64,000 bases of DNA from Pacificoceanicola sp049803835 (GCF_049803835.1 NZ_JBNAGK010000010.1:1-64000), one strand, 5' to 3'. Shown: positions 25,637-35,065, counted from the stretch's first letter. Notes: generated by a model not told the origin, from the letters alone. Translations and numbers: made by a program.

Positions 25637-27244
25637 TTGAGTAAATCGATTCGCTATGTTCGCGCGTGCGGCAATCGTCGTGCGTTCATCTCTGGGTTGC
25701 TGTCCACGGTTGCGGTCAGTGCCCTGCCGCTGCCCCGTCCCGCCTTCGCCGAGGGGGACGGAGGTGCAATGCCTGCGGGGCAGGCATTTTCCTTCGACGA
25801 TCTGACGGACGAGATGCGCGCGGCGGCCGCAGCACCCGCGAAACCGGCGGAGACGATCAGCGGGTTTCTGTCGGAGTTCACCTATGACGATTACCAGCGC
25901 GTGCATTTCCTGCGCGAACGCACCCGTTGGGCGGATCAGCAGAACGCCCCGTTCCACCTCAACGCCTTCCACCTCGGCTGGCTGTTCAACGAGCCGGTGC
26001 ACCTGAACGAGGTGGTGGACGGTCTGGCGTACCCGATGCGGTTCTCCACGGCGGACTTCGATTACACCAACGTCAAGACCGACATCCCCGGTGATTTCGA
26101 GATGCCCGGGGTTGCCGGGTTCCGGCTGATGACGCCGCTCAACCGCGCCGACCATTACGACGAGCTCTGCGCGTTCCTCGGGGCGAGCTATTTCCGCGTG
26201 CTGGCCCGGGATACGGTCTATGGCCTGTCGGCGCGCGGGCTGGCGGTGAACACCGGCATGTCCGATGGCGAGGAGTTCCCGCGCTTCACCGATTTCTGGA
26301 TCGACCGGCCCGCACCTGGCGCGGCCTCGGTGACGGTGCATGCGGCGTTGCGCTCCGCCTCGGTCACCGGCGCCTACCGCTTCGTCCTGACGCCGGGCGA
26401 GACCACCACCGTCGACGTCACCGCGCGGCTTTTCATGCGTGAGACTGTGCAGCAGCTCGGCATCGCGCCGCTGACCTCCATGTTCCTGTTCGGCGGGGCC
26501 GATCCGGGGAACTTCGACGATTTCCGCCCGGCGGTGCATGACAGCGATCACCTGATCCTGAACACCCGTGGCGGCGAAACCTATGTGCGGCCGCTGGTGA
26601 ACCCGGGGCGGCTCGGCAACTCGTATCTCGGGGCGCACGATCCGGCATCCTTCGGTCTTGTGCAGCGGGAGCGCGACTTCGATCAGTATCTCGACGCGCA
26701 GGCGCATTACGAGCGGCGTCCCTCGCTGATGGTCGAACCGCTGGGGGACTGGGGCGAAGGCAGCGTCCGCCTGCTGGAAATCCCCTCCGACCTGGAAGGC
26801 AACGACAACATCGTCGCGTGCTGGGTGCCCGCCGCGCAGGTGCGAGCGGGCGACAGTTTCGAGCTGTCATACCGCCTGCACTGGGGGCTGGCACCGCAGG
26901 GTGACCGCTCTTCACAACGTGCCCGAATCCTGCGCACCCGTGTCGGAAAAGGCGGCGTTGCCGGGGTTGAGGGCACGACGGACCGGAAAAAATTCGTCAT
27001 CGACTTCGAAGGCGGCCTGCTCGGGGAACTTTCTCCGGAGGCGGAGATTGAACCGAAAGTGACCGTCATGCGCGGCACGCTGGCCCAGGCTATCGTCTCG
27101 CCGGTTGCTGGAACCGATCTGTGGCGGCTGGTGATCGAGGCGGTGCCGCAGGGCGATGACAGCTCGATGGAGATCCAGGCGGCGTTGAACGGCTACGGCA
27201 GGACCCTGAGCGAGACATGGCTTTACCAGTGGGTGAACACATGA
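25637..27244 (+). CDS. opgG: Periplasmic glucan biosynthesis protein OpgG (MdoG/OpgD family)
   Basis: A 535-residue periplasmic protein of the MdoG family. It has a twin-arginine-like leader (NRRAFISGLLSTVAVSALPL, cleavage near PAFA). Family segments include FHLNAFHLGWLFNEPVHLNEV, GDFEMPGVAGFRL, GASYFRVLARDTVYGLSARGLA, TSMFLFGGADPGNFDDFRPAVHDSDHL and YLDAQAHYERRPSLMVEPLGDWG. It acts on or branches the glucan backbone made by OpgH. TTG 25637 is the probable start, with AGGAAGTTGAGG upstream; no ATG would keep the signal peptide. It is the first gene of opgGIHC, and its TGA overlaps opgI by four bases. Confidence 0.93.
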   Translation: MSKSIRYVRACGNRRAFISGLLSTVAVSALPLPRPAFAEGDGGAMPAGQAFSFDDLTDEMRAAAAAPAKPAETISGFLSEFTYDDYQRVHFLRERTRWADQQNAPFHLNAFHLGWLFNEPVHLNEVVDGLAYPMRFSTADFDYTNVKTDIPGDFEMPGVAGFRLMTPLNRADHYDELCAFLGASYFRVLARDTVYGLSARGLAVNTGMSDGEEFPRFTDFWIDRPAPGAASVTVHAALRSASVTGAYRFVLTPGETTTVDVTARLFMRETVQQLGIAPLTSMFLFGGADPGNFDDFRPAVHDSDHLILNTRGGETYVRPLVNPGRLGNSYLGAHDPASFGLVQRERDFDQYLDAQAHYERRPSLMVEPLGDWGEGSVRLLEIPSDLEGNDNIVACWVPAAQVRAGDSFELSYRLHWGLAPQGDRSSQRARILRTRVGKGGVAGVEGTTDRKKFVIDFEGGLLGELSPEAEIEPKVTVMRGTLAQAIVSPVAGTDLWRLVIEAVPQGDDSSMEIQAALNGYGRTLSETWLYQWVNT

Positions 27245-27417
27245 AGGACATGGCGTACGAAGACCACACCGTATCGGTGGCGATTGCAGAAGATCCGCAG
27301 GGCTGGGCTCCCCGGGAGGCGCCGCTGGACATGCCGTGCCAGGTGCTGGAGCGTCCCGCATTCCGGTTTGACCTTGGCCTCCTGATCCGGCTGCTGACGC
27401 CGGGTCAGCGGATCTGA
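27241..27417 (+). CDS. opgI: Small protein OpgI of the opgGIHC operon
   Basis: A 58-residue ORF from ATG 27241 (ATGA overlap with opgG) to the stop at 27415-27417, 19 bases before opgH. It has no signal peptide or membrane helix; it is mildly acidic at first and ends LLIRLLTPGQRI. In Rhodobacter sphaeroides the operon is described as opgGIH followed by opgC, with a small opgI in this position. The name is assigned by position and size, not by a recognised domain. Its function is not known to me. Confidence 0.7.
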   Translation: MKDMAYEDHTVSVAIAEDPQGWAPREAPLDMPCQVLERPAFRFDLGLLIRLLTPGQRI

Positions 27418-27436
27418 CACCGGCAGGATCTTTCTC

Positions 27437-29233
27437 GTGACATCCCGTACTCATATCGCCCCGGACGCCGCAACGCTCCGGGTGCGGGTGCTGGCGCTCC
27501 TGTTCGCGGCGACAGCGGCGCTCGGGGCGGCGACGCTGGTCGCGGATGCCAGCTTGCAGGACGGCTTCCAGGTCTGGGACGCGATCCGCAGCGGGCTGAT
27601 CCTGCTGACCACCGGCTGGCTCGCCTGGGGTGCGGCGCTGGCGCTGGCGGGCATTTGGCCGCGCAAGGCACCTGTAAGCGCCGCCGGGCCGGTGTCCGGG
27701 GCCGCAACGGTGGTGCTGGTGCCGATCTGCAACGAGGATCCGGTGGCGACATTCGCCCGCATCGCGGCCATGGACCGCTCCATCCGCGACGCTGAGCTCG
27801 CGCTCGACATCGTCATCCTCTCGGACAGCCGCGCGGCGCAGGCGCAGGCGGCGGAGCAGGCTGCCTTCCGGATGCTGATCGCGGAAACGCAAGGCGCGGC
27901 GCGCATCTTCTATCGCAACAGGACCGAGAACCGGGGCCGCAAGGCGGGCAACGTCGAGGATTTCATCCGCCGCTCCGGTGGCGGTTATGACTATGCCGTG
28001 ACGCTCGACGCGGACAGCCTGATGTCGGGAGACGCACTGCGCCGGATGATCGCCCGGATGGACGCGGACCCGCGCCTCGGCCTGTTGCAGACCTTGCCGC
28101 AGATCGTCGGATCGCGCAGCGTCTTTGCCCGGGCCATGCAGTTCGCCGCTGCCTTTCACGGGCCGGTCTTCACGCGCGGGCTGGAGCGGATGCAGGGGGC
28201 GACGGGGCCCTACTGGGGGCACAACGCCATCATTCGTGTCCGCGCCTTCGCGCAGTCCTGCGGTCTGCCGGAACTTCGCGGCAAGCCCCCGTTCGGCGGG
28301 CATATCCTGTCCCACGACTATGTCGAGGCGGCGCTTCTGGCGCGGGGCGGCTGGCGGGTCGAGGCGGACAGCACCATCGTCGGCTCCTATGAAGAGGGGC
28401 CGGAAAATGTCCTGTCCTATGCCAAACGCGATCGCCGCTGGTGCCAGGGCAACCTGCAACACCTGCGCCTGCTGCCCGCGCCGGGGCTGGCGATGTGGAG
28501 CCGGTTCGTCTTCGTGCAGGGTATCTTTGCCTATCTCGTCTCCCTGCTCTGGGCGCTCTTCCTGATCAGCAGCGCGCTCGGTACGGTGCTGGCGCCGGAA
28601 CCGGACTACTTCCCGGACCCGTACCAGCTGTTCCCGGTCTTCCCCTCCGATCGAAGCCGCGAGATCACCGCGCTGGCGCTGGGGATCGTCGGGCTTCTGG
28701 TCATGCCGAAACTGGCGATCTGGGTGAAGTCCGCGCTGACGGGCCGGGCGCGGGCCTTCGGCGGCGCGGGCCGGAGCCTGCTGTCCGTCGTCTGCGAGGT
28801 TCTCCTGACCTCCGCCCTTGCGCCGATCATGCTGATGTACCAGACCCGCGCGGTGCTGCAGGTCCTTTCCGGGCAGGACGGCGGCTGGCCCGCTAACGCG
28901 CGGGGCGAGGGCGCTCTGAGCCTCGCCGAGGCAGCGCGGGCGTCGGGCTGGATCGTTGTGACCGGCGTGCTTGCGCTGGCCGCGACAGGGCGGTTCGCGC
29001 CGGAGTTGCTGGTCTGGCTGCTGCCGGTCACGGTTCCGATGATTGCCGCGCCGCTGCTGATCTCCTGGTCGTCGCAGCCTGTCGGGCCGGGTGTCTTCCA
29101 GGTTCCGGAGGACCGTGACGTCCCGGATGTCGTCGCCGTGTACCGCGCAATCCATGCCCGCTGGCACAGCGGCATCACGGCGGACACATCCGCCTCCAGA
29201 CCCGTTGCCGGAGGCAGCCATGCCCCGGCCTGA
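27437..29233 (+). CDS. opgH: Glucan glucosyltransferase OpgH (MdoH, GT2)
   Basis: A 598-residue inner-membrane glycosyltransferase that makes the linear glucan backbone from UDP-glucose. Two N-terminal helices (about 15-35 and 45-65) precede the GT2 domain. That domain shows VLVPICNEDP, FYRNRTENRGRKAGNVEDF, TLDADSLM, GPYWGHNAIIRV and the QRRRW-like motif RDRRWCQGNLQHLRLL. At least four further helices follow. GTG 27437 is the start, with AGGA upstream. At about 600 residues it lacks the long N-terminal extension of the E. coli protein. It overlaps opgC by 14 bases. Confidence 0.94.
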   Translation: MTSRTHIAPDAATLRVRVLALLFAATAALGAATLVADASLQDGFQVWDAIRSGLILLTTGWLAWGAALALAGIWPRKAPVSAAGPVSGAATVVLVPICNEDPVATFARIAAMDRSIRDAELALDIVILSDSRAAQAQAAEQAAFRMLIAETQGAARIFYRNRTENRGRKAGNVEDFIRRSGGGYDYAVTLDADSLMSGDALRRMIARMDADPRLGLLQTLPQIVGSRSVFARAMQFAAAFHGPVFTRGLERMQGATGPYWGHNAIIRVRAFAQSCGLPELRGKPPFGGHILSHDYVEAALLARGGWRVEADSTIVGSYEEGPENVLSYAKRDRRWCQGNLQHLRLLPAPGLAMWSRFVFVQGIFAYLVSLLWALFLISSALGTVLAPEPDYFPDPYQLFPVFPSDRSREITALALGIVGLLVMPKLAIWVKSALTGRARAFGGAGRSLLSVVCEVLLTSALAPIMLMYQTRAVLQVLSGQDGGWPANARGEGALSLAEAARASGWIVVTGVLALAATGRFAPELLVWLLPVTVPMIAAPLLISWSSQPVGPGVFQVPEDRDVPDVVAVYRAIHARWHSGITADTSASRPVAGGSHAPA

Positions 29234-30437
29234 CCCCTTGGCTACAGAGACAAGACCCATGGGCAAACGCCCCCGCGATCCCCGGATCGATTTCTTTCGT
29301 GGCCTCCTTCTGGTGATGATCTTCGTCGATCACGTGCCGGGCAACTGGTACGAGGGCCTTACGCTGCGCAACTGGGGGTTCTCCGACGCGGCGGAGAGCT
29401 TCTTTGCCATGTCGGGCATCGCCGCCGGGCTGGCCTACAGCGGGCGTTTCCTCAACTGGCCGGAGCAGGGACTCTGGCAGGGCATCGCGCCGGTCTGGAA
29501 ACGCGCCTGGGTGCTGTACCTGACCCATATCTTCCTGACCGTCGCGGGGATCGCCATCTTCGCCTTCGCTGCCGAGGCCTTCGGGCTGGACGACCTGCTG
29601 ACGAAAAACAACCTGCGGCAGGTGTTCGAAAATACGCAGCAGGCGCTGCTCGGCATACCGTTACTGGGGCACCAGATCGGCTACGTGAACATCCTGCCCG
29701 CCTATTCCGTGCTGCTGTTCGTCGCGCCGCTGGTCATCGTTGTCGGGATGCGGCACCCGATGCCCGTCCTTGGCGCCTCTGTCCTGCTGTGGTTCGTCAC
29801 CGGGCTGATCCGGCTGCAAATCCCGGCCTATCCGAATCCGGGTGGCTGGTTCTTCAATCCGTTCTCGTGGCAATTGATCTTCACCATCGGCCTGCTGACC
29901 GGCATGGCGCTGCGTGATGGCAGACGGTTTGTCCCGGTCACCAGGCCGCTATTCGCGCTGGCTCTCGGGTGGCTGCTGGTGGTTCTCGCCTGGCGGCTAG
30001 TGCCTGAGTTCGGCAAGATGATGAACCAGACTATGGCCCGGCTGGGTGATCTCGGGTTTCCCTTCCACATCACCTCGCACCAGAAGACCTGGTTGCCGAT
30101 GCTGCGGCTTCTGCATGCGCTGGCGCTGATCTACGTGATTTCCTGCTTGCCGGTGGTGACGCGGTTGACCGGCATGGCCTGGGCCGAGCCGCTGCGCGTG
30201 ATGGGGCGGCAGGGGCTGCTCGTGTTCTCCGCCGGAACGCTGCTGGCGCTGGCGGGGCAGGCGGTGTTTGCCTTTTTCGAAGGCGTGACCATGGTCCCGT
30301 GGCTGTACATTCCCGCCGGGATCCTGGCGCTCTGGTTTATCGCCTGGCTGGGCGATTGGAAACGCCGAAGCGCAGGAGCCTTGCCGGTAAGTCGTGGTGT
30401 CGCGCAGAGCGGGGCGCTTCCCGTCGCCGGGGAATGA
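29220..30437 (+). CDS. opgC: Glucan succinyltransferase-type membrane protein OpgC
   Basis: A 405-residue membrane protein with about ten helices. The N-terminal RDPRIDFFRGLLLVMIFVDH motif is typical of the OpgC family, whose member in Rhodobacter adds succinyl groups to periplasmic glucans. Other features are FFAMSGIAAGLAYSG, the FNPFSWQLIFTIGLLTG segment and LLRLLHALALIYVIS. The ATG at 29220 has GGAGG six bases upstream and overlaps the opgH end, indicating coupling; ATG 29262 is a weaker alternative. Substitution of the glucan changes its charge at the cell surface. Confidence 0.9.
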   Translation: MPRPDPLATETRPMGKRPRDPRIDFFRGLLLVMIFVDHVPGNWYEGLTLRNWGFSDAAESFFAMSGIAAGLAYSGRFLNWPEQGLWQGIAPVWKRAWVLYLTHIFLTVAGIAIFAFAAEAFGLDDLLTKNNLRQVFENTQQALLGIPLLGHQIGYVNILPAYSVLLFVAPLVIVVGMRHPMPVLGASVLLWFVTGLIRLQIPAYPNPGGWFFNPFSWQLIFTIGLLTGMALRDGRRFVPVTRPLFALALGWLLVVLAWRLVPEFGKMMNQTMARLGDLGFPFHITSHQKTWLPMLRLLHALALIYVISCLPVVTRLTGMAWAEPLRVMGRQGLLVFSAGTLLALAGQAVFAFFEGVTMVPWLYIPAGILALWFIAWLGDWKRRSAGALPVSRGVAQSGALPVAGE

Positions 30438-30592
30438 TCGTTCTTTTTCAGTGTGATTAAATATTTGGCAGCATGCTCATGTTTTGAGCGGACGAACGCC
30501 GCGCGACGACGGAGCAGGATCAAAGTGGTTTAACGCGTTTCCTCGGCCACGAGGCACGGGATTATTCCAAGGGTCCAACCCAGGAGGAACCC

Positions 30593-31609
30593 TTGTTCAA
30601 CCGCATCCTTCCCGCAGCGTTCGCGGCCTCTGCCGCCGCGCTGTCCTTCACCGCCGTGTCCGCAGAAACCAGCGTGCCCTTCGCGCTCGACTGGAAATTC
30701 GAGGGACCCTCGGCGCCGTACTTCCTCGCCATCGACGAAGGCCTGTTTTCCGCCGCGGGCCTCACGGTCGAGATAACCGAGGGGCAGGGTTCGCTCGACG
30801 CGATTCCGAAAGTGGCCACCGGCGCCTATCCGGTCGGGTTTGCCGACATCAACAGCCTGATGCGGTTTCTCGACCAGAACCCGGGTGCACCCGTGACTGC
30901 CGTGATGATGATCTACGACAAGCCGCCGTTCGCGGTGGTCGGGCGCAAGTCGCTGGGCGTCGAAGGACCCGCCGACCTCGCCGGCAAGGTGCTCGGTGCG
31001 CCGCCGCCGGATGGTGCCTGGGCGCAGTTCCCGATCTTCGCCGCGGAGAACGGCCTCGACATGGCCACCATCACCGTGGAACCCGTCGGCTTCCCGACGC
31101 GCGAGCCGATGCTGGCGGAGGGCAAGGTGGCGTCGGTGACCGGCTTCTCCTTCTCCTCGACGCTGAATCTCAAGCGCCTCGGCGTGCCCGCCGATGATCT
31201 GAGCGTGATCCTGATGGCCGACCATGGTGTCGACCTCTACGGCAACGCGATCATCGTCAACACCGACTACGCAAAGGCCAATCCGGACGTGATTACCGGC
31301 TTCCTCGGGGCCGTGGCGGAGGGCTGGAAAGACGCCATTGCCGATCCGGCGACCGCCGTGGACGCGCTGCTGAAACGCAATCCGGCGGCGGACAAAGACC
31401 TGGAGACCGAGCGCCTGCAGATGGCCATCGACGCCAACGTGCTGACGGATTTCGTCAAGGCGAATGGCCTCGGCGGGATCGACGCCGACCGCATGGCTTC
31501 GGCCATCGAGCAGACCAAATCGGTCTATACCTTCACCGCCGAGCCGGATGCGGCGCTGTACTTCGACGACGGCTACCTGCCCGCGGCTGACGCGCGTATG
31601 CTGCAATAA
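30593..31609 (+). CDS. ABC transporter substrate-binding protein (NMT1/THI5/SsuA-like)
   Basis: A 338-residue secreted binding protein with a Sec signal peptide (cleavage near TAVSA-ET). The fold matches the NMT1/THI5-like group: VPFALDWKFEGPSAPYFLAIDEGLF, GSLDAIPKVATGAYPVGFADI and GVDLYGNAIIVNTDYAKANPDVI. Such proteins bind sulfonates, nitrate, riboflavin or hydroxymethylpyrimidine-type compounds; the LDW-K-E-P start resembles the pyrimidine/flavin side of the family. TTG 30593 is the start, with a very good AGGAGG at six bases. ATPase and permease genes follow on the same strand. Confidence 0.9.
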   Translation: MFNRILPAAFAASAAALSFTAVSAETSVPFALDWKFEGPSAPYFLAIDEGLFSAAGLTVEITEGQGSLDAIPKVATGAYPVGFADINSLMRFLDQNPGAPVTAVMMIYDKPPFAVVGRKSLGVEGPADLAGKVLGAPPPDGAWAQFPIFAAENGLDMATITVEPVGFPTREPMLAEGKVASVTGFSFSSTLNLKRLGVPADDLSVILMADHGVDLYGNAIIVNTDYAKANPDVITGFLGAVAEGWKDAIADPATAVDALLKRNPAADKDLETERLQMAIDANVLTDFVKANGLGGIDADRMASAIEQTKSVYTFTAEPDAALYFDDGYLPAADARMLQ

Positions 31610-31654
31610 GGGTTGCCGGGTGCCGGCCTGCGCCGTCGGCACCCGGTCACGCAC

Positions 31655-32455
31655 ATGACCAATCTCATCGAAATAAAGGGCGTCACCCACGCCTACAAGA
31701 CTCCGAACGGGCCTTTGCCCGTGCTGGACAATCTCACCATCGCCGTGCCGGAAGGCGAGTTCGCCGCCGTGGTCGGCCCGTCCGGCTGTGGCAAGTCCAC
31801 GCTGACACGACTGGTGGCCGGGCTGATGAAGCCCGATACGGGCGAGGTGTGGTTGCATGGCGAACGGGTAAAATCGCCGCGCAATACCGTGGGAATGGCC
31901 TTCCAGAACCCTGTCATGCTCGAATGGCGGACCATTCTGGACAACGTCATACTGCCTTTGGAGATCGTTGCGCCGAGGATGCCCCGGGCACAGCGGGTCG
32001 AGCGGGCCATGGAGCTTCTGACGCTTGTGGGTCTCGCAGGGTTCGAGACCAAGCGCCCCTCGGAGTTGTCCGGCGGTATGCGCCAGCGGGCCTCGCTCTG
32101 CCGGGCCATCGTGCACAAGCCGGACGTGCTGATCATGGACGAACCCTTCGGCGCTCTGGATGCCTTCACCCGCGAGGACCTGTGGCAGACCATGCACGCG
32201 TTGCGCGCCAAGGAGCCGTTCACGGCGGTGCTCATCACCCATGACCTGCGCGAAAGCGTCTATCTCGGCGATCAGGTCATCGTGCTCTCGGGCCGCCCGG
32301 CGACCACGCAATTCGTGCTGGATGTGCAATATCCGGGCGACGGGGGGGTGCGGCAACTGGACGGGCTCTACACGCCCGAATGCGCCGAGATGCTGCACAC
32401 CCTGCGGGACCAGATCAAGATCGCCCAGGGGCGCGAGCCGGAGGCCATGCACTGA
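31655..32455 (+). CDS. ABC transporter ATP-binding protein (SsuB/TauB-like)
   Basis: A 266-residue ATPase with Walker A GPSGCGKST, signature LSGGMRQRASL, Walker B VLIMDEPFGALD and the switch H in LITHDLRES. It energises the importer with the flanking binding protein and permease. ATG 31655 has a weak ribosome site. An upstream in-frame TTG at 31613, four bases after the previous stop, is an alternative that would add 14 residues. The stop codon overlaps the permease start by one base (TGATG). Confidence 0.93.
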   Translation: MTNLIEIKGVTHAYKTPNGPLPVLDNLTIAVPEGEFAAVVGPSGCGKSTLTRLVAGLMKPDTGEVWLHGERVKSPRNTVGMAFQNPVMLEWRTILDNVILPLEIVAPRMPRAQRVERAMELLTLVGLAGFETKRPSELSGGMRQRASLCRAIVHKPDVLIMDEPFGALDAFTREDLWQTMHALRAKEPFTAVLITHDLRESVYLGDQVIVLSGRPATTQFVLDVQYPGDGGVRQLDGLYTPECAEMLHTLRDQIKIAQGREPEAMH

Positions 32456-33219
32456 TGCAGACGTTTCAGAAGATTGCCGTTCCGGTCCTCGCCATCCTGA
32501 TCTTCCTCGCGCTCTGGGAAGGGCTGGTCTGGGTCAACGGCTGGCCCAACTACGTGATGGCCTCGCCCTCCGACCTGCCCGAAGCCTACGCGAAGTTCTG
32601 GAACCTGTTCCTGATCGGCAGTTGGCAGACGCTCTGGCGCACTGTTGCGGGCCTGATGCTCGCCGTGCTGTTCGGCACCGCGCTCGGCATGGTCATGGGC
32701 TTTTCCCGGATCGCCCGGGATGGCCTCTACCCGTTGCTGGTGGGCTTCAACGCCATTCCGAAGGCGACCCTCGTGCCGGTGCTGGCACTGCTGTTCATTG
32801 GTCAGCACAACTTCAACACGGTGCTGATGGCCTTTCTCATCAGCTTCTTCCCGATTGCCGTCTCGGTCGGCATCGGTCTGTCGACGCTGGAGCCGGAGTA
32901 TCGCGACATCCTGCGTTCGCTGGGGGCCAGCCGCCTGACGATCTTCCGCAAGATCGCCCTGCCCAAGACCCTGCCGGAGTTCTTCGGGGCGCTGAAGGTC
33001 TCGGTGACGCTGGCCTTCATCGGCACCAACCTCGTGGAGATCATCTCGCCACATGGACGGGGACTCGGGGCGCTCTTCCTGTCCGGGCAGACGAACTCGA
33101 ACTACCCGCTGATGTTCGCGGTGCTCATCGCGCTCGCCGTTCTGGGCATCCTGCTCTATTACTGCGTGGTGGCGCTGGAACGGATCTTCGCGGGCTGGGC
33201 GGAGCGACCGCAGGGCTGA
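32455..33219 (+). CDS. ABC transporter permease (SsuC/TauC-like)
   Basis: A 254-residue inner-membrane permease with about six helices and the EAA-type loop around residues 145-165 (EYRDILRSLGASRLTIFRKIALPKTLPEF). It is the channel of the NMT1-type importer encoded by 30593-33219. ATG 32455 shares its A with the TGA of the ATPase gene. The transported compound is not evident and no metabolic gene is attached to the operon. Confidence 0.93.
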   Translation: MQTFQKIAVPVLAILIFLALWEGLVWVNGWPNYVMASPSDLPEAYAKFWNLFLIGSWQTLWRTVAGLMLAVLFGTALGMVMGFSRIARDGLYPLLVGFNAIPKATLVPVLALLFIGQHNFNTVLMAFLISFFPIAVSVGIGLSTLEPEYRDILRSLGASRLTIFRKIALPKTLPEFFGALKVSVTLAFIGTNLVEIISPHGRGLGALFLSGQTNSNYPLMFAVLIALAVLGILLYYCVVALERIFAGWAERPQG

Positions 33220-33377
33220 ACACGGCAGGGTAAACCCGATCAATCGATGGGCGGGCGCCTTGCGGATTTCAGTGTCGCCGCCGCGATTCCGGGCAAGGCC
33301 CCGTGTCCAAACGCATCGACCCGGAGGATGAGGCCGCGCCGCGTTGACGCCGACGGGGCGCCGTGCAATCTGGCGGC

Positions 33378-34304
33378 ATGCTCGAGATATTCCTCAAGAC
33401 CCTGCCGTTCTTTGGCCTGATCGGCCTGGGGTACGGAGCCGCCAAGGCCCGGTTCTTCCCGGAGGAAGCGGCGGCGCACATCACGAAGTTCGTGTTCTAT
33501 TTCGCACTCTCGGCGATGCTGCTGCGATTCTCGGCGAACCTCAGCTTCTCCGAGATATTCGACCCGATGCTGGCGGCGGCGTATCTCTGGGGTACGGCAT
33601 TCACCTACGGGATCGCGATGGCCGTGGCCTTTTGGCGACGGCTGGACGCGGCGACCGCCGCCATCGAGGCGCAATGCGCCGCCATCGGCAACACTGGCTT
33701 TCTCGGCGTTCCGATGCTTGCCGTGCTGCTCGGGCAGGCGGCGGTGGGGCCGATCATCCTCATCCTGTCCATCGACCTGATCGTATTCTCGACGCTGCTG
33801 ACGATCCTCGTGACCGGCACGCGGGGCAACGTGAAGGGAATCCGCGTGGTCCGGACGGTCTTCATCGGCCTTCTGAAAAATCCGATGATCGTGTCGATTG
33901 CCATCGGCCTGTGTATTTCCGCCAGCGCCATTCCGGTCCCGGAAGTGGTCAATTCCTTTCTGACGACCCTCGGCGCGGCGGCGACGCCCGGGGCGCTGTT
34001 CGCCATCGGGGCTTCGCTGGCGTCGAAGTCGGCGGAGCGGGTGCAGATCGCGGCGTGGCTGTCGTTCGCCAAGCTGATCCTGCATCCCCTGTTTGTCGCG
34101 GCGGGAGCTTTCCTGTTCTTTCCGGTCGATGCCTACAAGGCTTCGGTCATTGTCTCCGCCGCGGCTTTGCCGGTGGCGGGCAACATCTTCATCCTCGCGC
34201 AGCACTACGGTGTCGCGCCGCAAAGGGTCTCGGCGTCGATCCTGTTCTCCACGGCGGCCAGCATCCTGACTGTCAGCGTGATCATCGGGCTGGTTGCAGT
34301 CTAG
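33378..34304 (+). CDS. AEC (auxin efflux carrier) family transporter
   Basis: A 308-residue membrane protein with about ten helices in two halves. The N-terminus LKTLPFFGLIGLGYGAAKARF and the central CAAIGNTGFLGVPMLAVLLG with SIDLIVFSTLLTILV are typical of AEC carriers, which in bacteria often move malonate, malate or related acids. ATG 33378 was chosen over the upstream in-frame GTG 33363. The substrate is unknown. A degraded transposase follows directly downstream. Confidence 0.85.
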   Translation: MLEIFLKTLPFFGLIGLGYGAAKARFFPEEAAAHITKFVFYFALSAMLLRFSANLSFSEIFDPMLAAAYLWGTAFTYGIAMAVAFWRRLDAATAAIEAQCAAIGNTGFLGVPMLAVLLGQAAVGPIILILSIDLIVFSTLLTILVTGTRGNVKGIRVVRTVFIGLLKNPMIVSIAIGLCISASAIPVPEVVNSFLTTLGAAATPGALFAIGASLASKSAERVQIAAWLSFAKLILHPLFVAAGAFLFFPVDAYKASVIVSAAALPVAGNIFILAQHYGVAPQRVSASILFSTAASILTVSVIIGLVAV

Positions 34305-34319
34305 GTCTGGCACAGGGTC

Positions 34320-34620
34320 TGGACCGGGGATCGACTTCCGGCCCATTTCGCGCCCGGCGACACGGTCGCGGACCGCGCGAGTGCCTCCCGTGCAACCTAT
34401 GGGCTGATCGCGGCGCTTGTCGGGCGCGGCGGTATCCCCACGCAGCGCGACCGCCAAAGGAACCGCTCTGAAGACTCGGAGCTCTATCGGACGTCCATCC
34501 TCGTCGAGCGAGATGTCAACGAGCTCGGACACGGTCGAAAAGCCATAACCTGCTCCGTGAAATCGGCTCAGACGACTTCGCTGCCGTGCTCCTCGCGTCA
34601 ACGCGCCTGTGGATCAGATG
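34320..34620 (+). pseudogene. Remnant of an IS5-family transposase (C-terminal part)
   Basis: Plus-strand translation across roughly 34424-34540 gives GGIPTQRDRQRNRSEDSELY followed by RTSILVERDVNELGHGR. This resembles the C-terminal IPxxxNRK...LYrxRnLVERffNkLKhfRR signature of IS5-type transposases. In the next frame, near 34565-34614, DDFAAVLLASTRLWI matches the family end (FvkLASIRLWL). At least one frameshift and loss of the N-terminal catalytic part make it dead. No terminal inverted repeats were recognised. The 316-base gap between the AEC and VOC genes is largely this remnant. Confidence 0.65.
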
Positions 34621-35031
34621 TCAGGGACCGGCCTTCTCGATCCGATTGGAGATCTCGATCAGGTTGCCGTCCGGATCGCGGACATAGATCGACAAAATCG
34701 GTCCGGCGGCGCCGGTGCGGGATACCGGTCCTTCTTCGATCTCTATGCCCTTGGTCTCGAAGTGACTCAGCCAGGCATTCAGCGGGGTCTCCGACAGGAA
34801 ACACAGGTCAGCCGAGCCTGGCCGGGGGGCCCGGGCTTTGGGTTCGAACTCCCTGCCGGCGACATGGAGGTTGATCTTCTGCGTCCCGAAGGTCAGCGCC
34901 GTGCGTGTGCCGCCATCGCTGGCGATGAACGTTTCCCGCTGCATGCCGAGCCCTTCGTAAAAAGCACAGGTGGCGTTCAGATCGGTGATGGTCAGGACGA
35001 GATGGTCGAGGGACTGGACGGCGGCTGACAT
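34621..35031 (-). CDS. VOC-superfamily (glyoxalase/bleomycin resistance-like) protein
   Basis: A 136-residue single VOC domain with paired beta-alpha-beta-beta-beta units: LDHLVLTITDLNATCAFYEGLGM at the N-terminus and SIYVRDPDGNLIEISNRIE at the C-terminus, including the metal-ligand His and Glu positions. Members range from lyases and dioxygenases to resistance proteins, so the reaction cannot be stated. The start MSAAVQS at 35031 fits the domain boundary although its ribosome site is weak. It is divergent from the MaoC-like gene across 34 bases. Confidence 0.85.
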   Translation of the reverse strand: MSAAVQSLDHLVLTITDLNATCAFYEGLGMQRETFIASDGGTRTALTFGTQKINLHVAGREFEPKARAPRPGSADLCFLSETPLNAWLSHFETKGIEIEEGPVSRTGAAGPILSIYVRDPDGNLIEISNRIEKAGP

Positions 35032-35065
35032 GGAAGGGATAACCTGCGGGAAAGGAGACTTGCCC

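Noticed and set aside
26912..29266. A 784-codon minus-strand frame across opgH
   Set aside because: Low-complexity Arg/Gln/Gly-rich shadow; opgH on the plus strand is unmistakable.
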